Assembly (NCBI GenBank): GCA_964623885.1
Contig: CAZUVM010000227.1
Coordinates: forward strand, 1 to 64,000
Reading direction: 5' to 3'
DNA: 64,000 nt
DNA from: CAZUVM01 sp964623885
Lineage (GTDB): Bacteria; Verrucomicrobiota; Verrucomicrobiia; Limisphaerales; UBA8199
The notes beneath the pieces were generated by a model. The model was not told where the DNA came from, searched no databases, and was given only the letters and a program-made list of their open reading frames with translations. Below are positions 60,548-64,000 of the stretch, piece after piece (within the stretch, counting starts at the first letter, position 1; every line of letters begins with the position of its first letter). The translations under genes and the position numbers were made by a program.

Positions 60548-61621
60548 ATGCAAACGCGGCATAAAATCCTAATTGTGGACGACGATCCGGCGGTGCTCGA
60601 AGTTTATCGCGAGCTCCTGGCGGGATTGCCCAGCCACCCAGAGATTTCCACCGCTGCCAATGGCGCCCGGGCGCTCGCGTTACTGAAGAACGAGTCTTTC
60701 CGGCTGCTGATATGCGATTTGCGCATGCCCAGAATGGATGGGCTGCAAATCCTGACGATCGTGCGCCGGAGTTTCCCGGAGTTACGGACAGTCGTGATTA
60801 CCGCAGTGCAGGATGAAGAGTTCCGTTCCCGGGCCTATGCCTTGGGTGTTGACCTGTTCTGGCTCAAACCAGACACGCAGGAGAACATGGAAATGTTTCT
60901 TCAATGCATTGAGTCCCTGTTAGGACGAGAGAGTGAAGGAGGTTTTCGCGGGCTGCAAAGCAAGGGCCTGGTGGATCTAATTCAGATGGAATGTCTGTCG
61001 CAGGCATCGACGGTATTGCGCATTACACGCGGCCCGCTAACCGGCCGGCTGTGGATTCAGGCAGGCGAGTTAATCGACGCGGATGCGGAAGGCGTGCGCG
61101 GCGAAACTGCTTTCCGGCGAATCCTTGCCTGGAAATCAGGCACCTTTGAAAATCTGCCGGCTGAGCCTGGCCGTGAAAGAACGATCACCAAATCCGTCAA
61201 TGCGCTGCTGTTGGAAGCTGCCCAGGCGATTGACGAAACCACGACGATGGGCAGAGACGGCGAGAATGCTGAGGCGGTGAACCATCGCACTACCGTATGG
61301 CGTTTGGGCGCGCTCACGCGTGCCGGCGCGCAGTTTGTCATTTCTGTGCCGGAGAAGCCCAAAGGCTCTGCCGAGGGATGGGGTACTGAGGCAACTGAGG
61401 AACTGTCGGCGTGGATGCGCGAGGCAAACGAAGCGTGCCAAATCCTGAGTCAGCGGCTCCAAGTCGGTCCCCTGGCGCAATTGGAGGCAGTGGGAATCGA
61501 TAACCGAGTGGTGCTCCTGACTCAAGGCAATAAGGCTTTCCTGGTGGGCTGGTCGGGTGATACCAAGGCCGGCAACTTGAGCGAAAAAAGCAAACAACTG
61601 GTCGCGTCATGGGACTCCTGA
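60548..61621 (+). CDS. Response regulator with PATAN-like domain
   Basis: A 357-residue protein. Receiver domain (6-125): ILIVDDDPAVLEVYREL with acidic pocket, phosphoacceptor Asp57 in LLICDLRMPRMDG, and the TAVQDEEFRSRAYALGV region. A DUF4388/PATAN-like domain follows (~133-230: GLVDLIQMECLSQASTVLRITRGPLTGRLWIQAGELIDADAEG, the GxIxFxxGxLxxA pattern). The last ~110 residues look roadblock-like (AQLEAVGIDNRVVLLTQGNKAFLVGW). PATAN regulators act in motility and polarity, matching the mglA operon opposite. Start ATG 60548. Confidence 0.8.
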   Translation: MQTRHKILIVDDDPAVLEVYRELLAGLPSHPEISTAANGARALALLKNESFRLLICDLRMPRMDGLQILTIVRRSFPELRTVVITAVQDEEFRSRAYALGVDLFWLKPDTQENMEMFLQCIESLLGRESEGGFRGLQSKGLVDLIQMECLSQASTVLRITRGPLTGRLWIQAGELIDADAEGVRGETAFRRILAWKSGTFENLPAEPGRERTITKSVNALLLEAAQAIDETTTMGRDGENAEAVNHRTTVWRLGALTRAGAQFVISVPEKPKGSAEGWGTEATEELSAWMREANEACQILSQRLQVGPLAQLEAVGIDNRVVLLTQGNKAFLVGWSGDTKAGNLSEKSKQLVASWDS

Positions 61622-61893
61622 GCCTCTTTTCAAAGCCGAGTCCGACGCTGACATTGCTTCCCTCAGGCAGTCTGACCCTGGATCGCCATGGTCGGATCCT
61701 CGCCAGCACCGTCTCCTCCTCGTGCCCGACGGAAGTTCTGGAAGCGGTTGCCAAGCAAGTCCAGCGTGTATTTGAAGAGGCGCGGCGAGCGCAAATGCCT
61801 CTGTCGCAATTGATTTTCCAATTTGCCAGCCTGCAGATTACCGCCCGGGAAATGAGGGGCGGCGCGCTGGTCTTCCTGAAACCAAAGCATTAA
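61609..61893 (+). CDS. Small roadblock-like protein (94 aa)
   Basis: Starts inside the end of the response regulator gene (13-base overlap), showing translational coupling. The sequence GSLTLDRHGRILASTVSSS, a central helix with EVLEAVAKQVQRVFEEARR, and ITAREMRGGALVFLKPK resembles a compact roadblock-type or longin-like fold. Assignment is tentative. Probably a partner of the PATAN regulator or MglA module. Confidence 0.6.
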   Translation: MGLLSLFSKPSPTLTLLPSGSLTLDRHGRILASTVSSSCPTEVLEAVAKQVQRVFEEARRAQMPLSQLIFQFASLQITAREMRGGALVFLKPKH

Positions 61894-61935
61894 ACCCAAA
61901 CCAAAAATGGAACGGAACTTGCCTTCCTCATAATT

Positions 61936-62343
61936 ATGAGCAACCGAAAAGTCGAGCAACTCATCGCCCAGATGGAAAACCATCTGGAGTGCTGGAAACA
62001 ATTCAACCAATTCGTCGGCCTGTCGCGCGGCAAAAAGTTCGGCATCGAAGAGGAAAACCAGTTTCTCGAGGTGAAGAGCGTGCTGATCCAGGAACTCGAG
62101 TTACTGCTTTGCTCGATTGAGGTCGCCTCGCCCAGCCGTCAGGAGATTCATGAATTGGTGGGGAATGCTCCTTCACTACGATACTTGAGCGAACTCAACG
62201 ACGGCGTCGTGCGCAACCTGGAAAGCCAGTGGCATAAGATTTACATCGGCTGGCATGCGATCCTCGGCCAACTCAAGGCCCGGCAGCGCGACGAAGAGCC
62301 AAAATCGGCAATCGGCTCAATCTTCAGCAAAAAGGCTGCTTAG
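61936..62343 (+). CDS. Coiled-coil protein of unknown function
   Basis: A 135-residue soluble helical protein. The segments RKVEQLIAQMENHLECWKQFNQFV, KFGIEEENQFLEVKSVLIQELELLL and RQEIHELVGNAPSLRYLSEL have heptad-like periodicity. An ending RQRDEEPKSAIGSIFSKKAA is polar. No known family recognised. It follows the small roadblock-like gene by 42 bp and is probably part of the same transcription unit. Confidence 0.65.
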   Translation: MSNRKVEQLIAQMENHLECWKQFNQFVGLSRGKKFGIEEENQFLEVKSVLIQELELLLCSIEVASPSRQEIHELVGNAPSLRYLSELNDGVVRNLESQWHKIYIGWHAILGQLKARQRDEEPKSAIGSIFSKKAA

Positions 62344-62582
62344 CGTTTCTTTTGCAGTTTGTGGCCGTATTTCCGTTTGAAACGGTGACAAGCCGCGAAT
62401 TCGGTACGGCCCTCGTCATTTTCCCACACCTCATCGTAGAGCGATTTACGTGGTTGGCTGCGCAACCGCCGCTCGCGCAGGACGGTGCCTTTGGAATCGC
62501 ACGTAATTTCCAGGAACACCGCCTTTTGATTGCGGTTCCAACGGTTGGATAAAACCACCAGCACAGTACGTTTTTTGCTCAT
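62340..62582 (-). CDS. Small basic hypothetical protein
   Basis: About 80 residues, strongly basic. MSKKRTVLVVLSNRWNRNQKAVFLEIT, then LRERRLRSQPRKSLYDEVWENDEG and a Lys/Arg-rich end. It has the look of a short nucleic-acid-associated protein but no recognised family. Its stop overlaps the stop of the coiled-coil gene on the other strand (4-base convergent overlap). ATG 62582 preferred; an upstream in-frame ATG at 62606 exists. Confidence 0.5.
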   Translation of the reverse strand: MSKKRTVLVVLSNRWNRNQKAVFLEITCDSKGTVLRERRLRSQPRKSLYDEVWENDEGRTEFAACHRFKRKYGHKLQKKR

Positions 62583-62620
62583 CGCTTCGGGGCAGAAATT
62601 CGGCAATTCGGGGAATCAGG

Positions 62621-64000
62621 TCAATTCGCAATCAAATCCAGTTCCGGACGCAATTGATCGAGAATCGGTTTATCCAAGCCGGCTACAGAGGCTTTTTGCG
62701 GCCCCAGCAGGTCAAGAATTACAATTTCATTTTGGCCTTGCTTGAGCCAGGGCCCGGGGACGTACATGGTCTGGGTGGGCCCAATATTCCAAAAACGTCC
62801 GAGGCAGTGGCCGTTGACCCAGGCCACGCCTTTGCCCCAGGTACGCATTTCCAAAAAGGTATCGCCAGTATGATCCAGGGGCAACGTCGCGCGCCAGAAG
62901 CACGGACCGGTACCGGTGCCGCTCCCATAGCGCAAGCGCGATAACATCTTTCCATCAAGCGGCAACTGGTAGACCTGCCATCCGGACAGTTCATTGGCTT
63001 GTCCTGCCGGATTGACGAGCTGCACAGGGGCATGCAGTCCCTTACGGTCATGAACCTCGGCTCCAAAATTCACTCGCCCCATCGCTTCAATGAGAATGTC
63101 CAGTCGCGACGGATTCCGTCGCTCAGGTAAAGGCAGGCTGAGTTTTCGACTACGCCGATCCAAGAAACCGACTCTTTGGCCATTCAGAAAAACCAAACCA
63201 ATATCGTGGATCCCGCTGCATTCCAGCCGCACAGCCGGGCCGGCAGGCAATATGGTCCGATACAAAATGCATCCGTATCCCTGATCATAGCTTTCCATTG
63301 TCCTCGGTCGTGTGTCGCTGACAGCTCGGGGCAGGTTTTGAAACAATGGAGCACAAGCCGATGCGGTCACGGGGGGAAAGCTAATCACCGGGTTCTTGTC
63401 CGGTGGATCGGGGATTCGCTCGCCTGGCTTGATGTATTTGGCGAACAGCTCGCGGGTTTTGAAAAACTTTTCCGTCGGCCACCCCGCCTCGCTGATAGGC
63501 GCGTCGTAATCATAGCTCGAAGTATCCGGTTTGAAGGGGCGGTCGGCTCCCGACCATAATCCGAAGGTGGTGCCGCCGTGAACCATATAGATGCTGAACG
63601 AGGCGCCCGCCTCGAGCATGTAGGCAAGGTCCTTCAAATACTTGTCTGTATTTCCGGTATGATGCGGCGCGCCCCAGGTGTCGAACCACCCCGGATAGAA
63701 CTCTCCGCACATGAGCGGCCCTTTGGGCAGGACTTCGCGCAATGCCTTGAAGCTGCCGGCAGGATCCGAGCCGAAGTTGACCACCGGGAAAAGGTCGGCA
63801 CGCCAGCCGTCTTTGAGATGCTCGCGCGGGTTACAGGCGAATAATGGGACATTGAAGCCGGCATCGAGCACCGCCTGGCGCATTTCACCCATGTAATCCG
63901 CATCCTTGCCGTAAAAACCGTATTCGTTTTCGACCTGGACCATAAGAATGGGCCCGCCGTGCGTCACCTGGAGCGGACCCAGGACCCGTCCTACCTCCTT
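62621..64000 (-). CDS. GH35 beta-galactosidase, 5' end beyond the window
   Basis: The C-terminal ~459 residues of a glycoside hydrolase family 35 enzyme; the frame is open to the right edge (residues before the first visible start are KEVGRVLGPLQVTHGG). The catalytic acid/base Glu is in VQVENEYGFYG and the nucleophile Glu in MCGEFYPGWFDTWG, both diagnostic of GH35. C-terminal beta-sandwich domains follow with the FLNGQRVGFLDRRS and WGKGVAWVNGHCLGRFW motifs. Hydrolyses terminal beta-linked galactose; polysaccharide utilisation fits the phylum. Confidence 0.9.
   Translation of the reverse strand, partial: KEVGRVLGPLQVTHGGPILMVQVENEYGFYGKDADYMGEMRQAVLDAGFNVPLFACNPREHLKDGWRADLFPVVNFGSDPAGSFKALREVLPKGPLMCGEFYPGWFDTWGAPHHTGNTDKYLKDLAYMLEAGASFSIYMVHGGTTFGLWSGADRPFKPDTSSYDYDAPISEAGWPTEKFFKTRELFAKYIKPGERIPDPPDKNPVISFPPVTASACAPLFQNLPRAVSDTRPRTMESYDQGYGCILYRTILPAGPAVRLECSGIHDIGLVFLNGQRVGFLDRRSRKLSLPLPERRNPSRLDILIEAMGRVNFGAEVHDRKGLHAPVQLVNPAGQANELSGWQVYQLPLDGKMLSRLRYGSGTGTGPCFWRATLPLDHTGDTFLEMRTWGKGVAWVNGHCLGRFWNIGPTQTMYVPGPWLKQGQNEIVILDLLGPQKASVAGLDKPILDQLRPELDLIAN

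Noticed and set aside
60058..60564. 168-codon open frame in the mglA/regulator intergenic region
   Set aside because: Irregular composition, overlaps the regulator start, no recognisable domain; more likely a chance opening.

Overview
The window looks like a chromosomal segment of a soil- or freshwater-type Verrucomicrobium, closest in style to the Pedosphaera/Limisphaerales group. This is an inference from gene content: a Ser/Thr kinase of the type abundant in that group, three prepilin-like secreted proteins with small lipoprotein partners, RCC1 and Ig-like secreted mosaics, a GxxExxY protein flanked by its repeat, a GH35 beta-galactosidase and many palindromic intergenic repeats. No rRNA, tRNA, CRISPR array, phage or insertion sequence transposase was seen.

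Layout. 1-6.1 kb: an OprB-like porin, small membrane proteins, a universal stress protein preceded by a promoter-like repeat, a 3'-truncated cysteine synthase abutting an unknown gene, and a CPBP-like membrane protein. 6.3-19.3 kb: a 1182-residue secreted sialidase-like/Ig/RCC1 mosaic, a prepilin-like protein plus lipoprotein, a Ser/Thr kinase with TPR-like tail, a zinc ribbon, a seven-haem membrane cytochrome, an esterase, and a membrane-fused spermidine-synthase-like protein. 19.3-23.3 kb: a GxxExxY gene between 30-bp inverted repeats, threonyl-tRNA synthetase and an orphan histidine kinase.

23.4-36.4 kb (minus strand) is one tightly overlapped secretion operon: GspE, F, G, H, I, J, K, a PilM/PilN-like fusion (GspL role), a PilO/GspM-like protein, a GspC/PilP-like protein and a secretin encoded as two separately exported polypeptides. 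The leaders of the minor pseudopilins are built partly from dispersed repeats, including a 121-bp palindromic element inside gspI.

36.5-46.7 kb holds a Gly-rich secreted protein, two further prepilin-like/lipoprotein pairs, an alpha/beta hydrolase, a B12-type radical SAM protein, small membrane proteins and D-aminoacyl-tRNA deacylase. 45-51.7 kb holds a DHA2 efflux pump with its HlyD adaptor, a divergent LysR regulator and a two-subunit molybdenum hydroxylase. 51.9-55.5 kb carries acylphosphatase, a metallophosphoesterase, a family 9 glycosyltransferase, a secreted protein and a GmhB-like phosphatase, suggesting heptose-core LPS synthesis.

55.7-62.3 kb is the most novel-looking part: an MglA-type GTPase, a roadblock/LC7 protein and a proline-rich protein with two copies of an unknown domain plus a roadblock-like tail, divergently placed from a REC-PATAN response regulator with two small partners. 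It reads as a complete small-GTPase polarity or signalling module. The window ends inside a GH35 beta-galactosidase gene.
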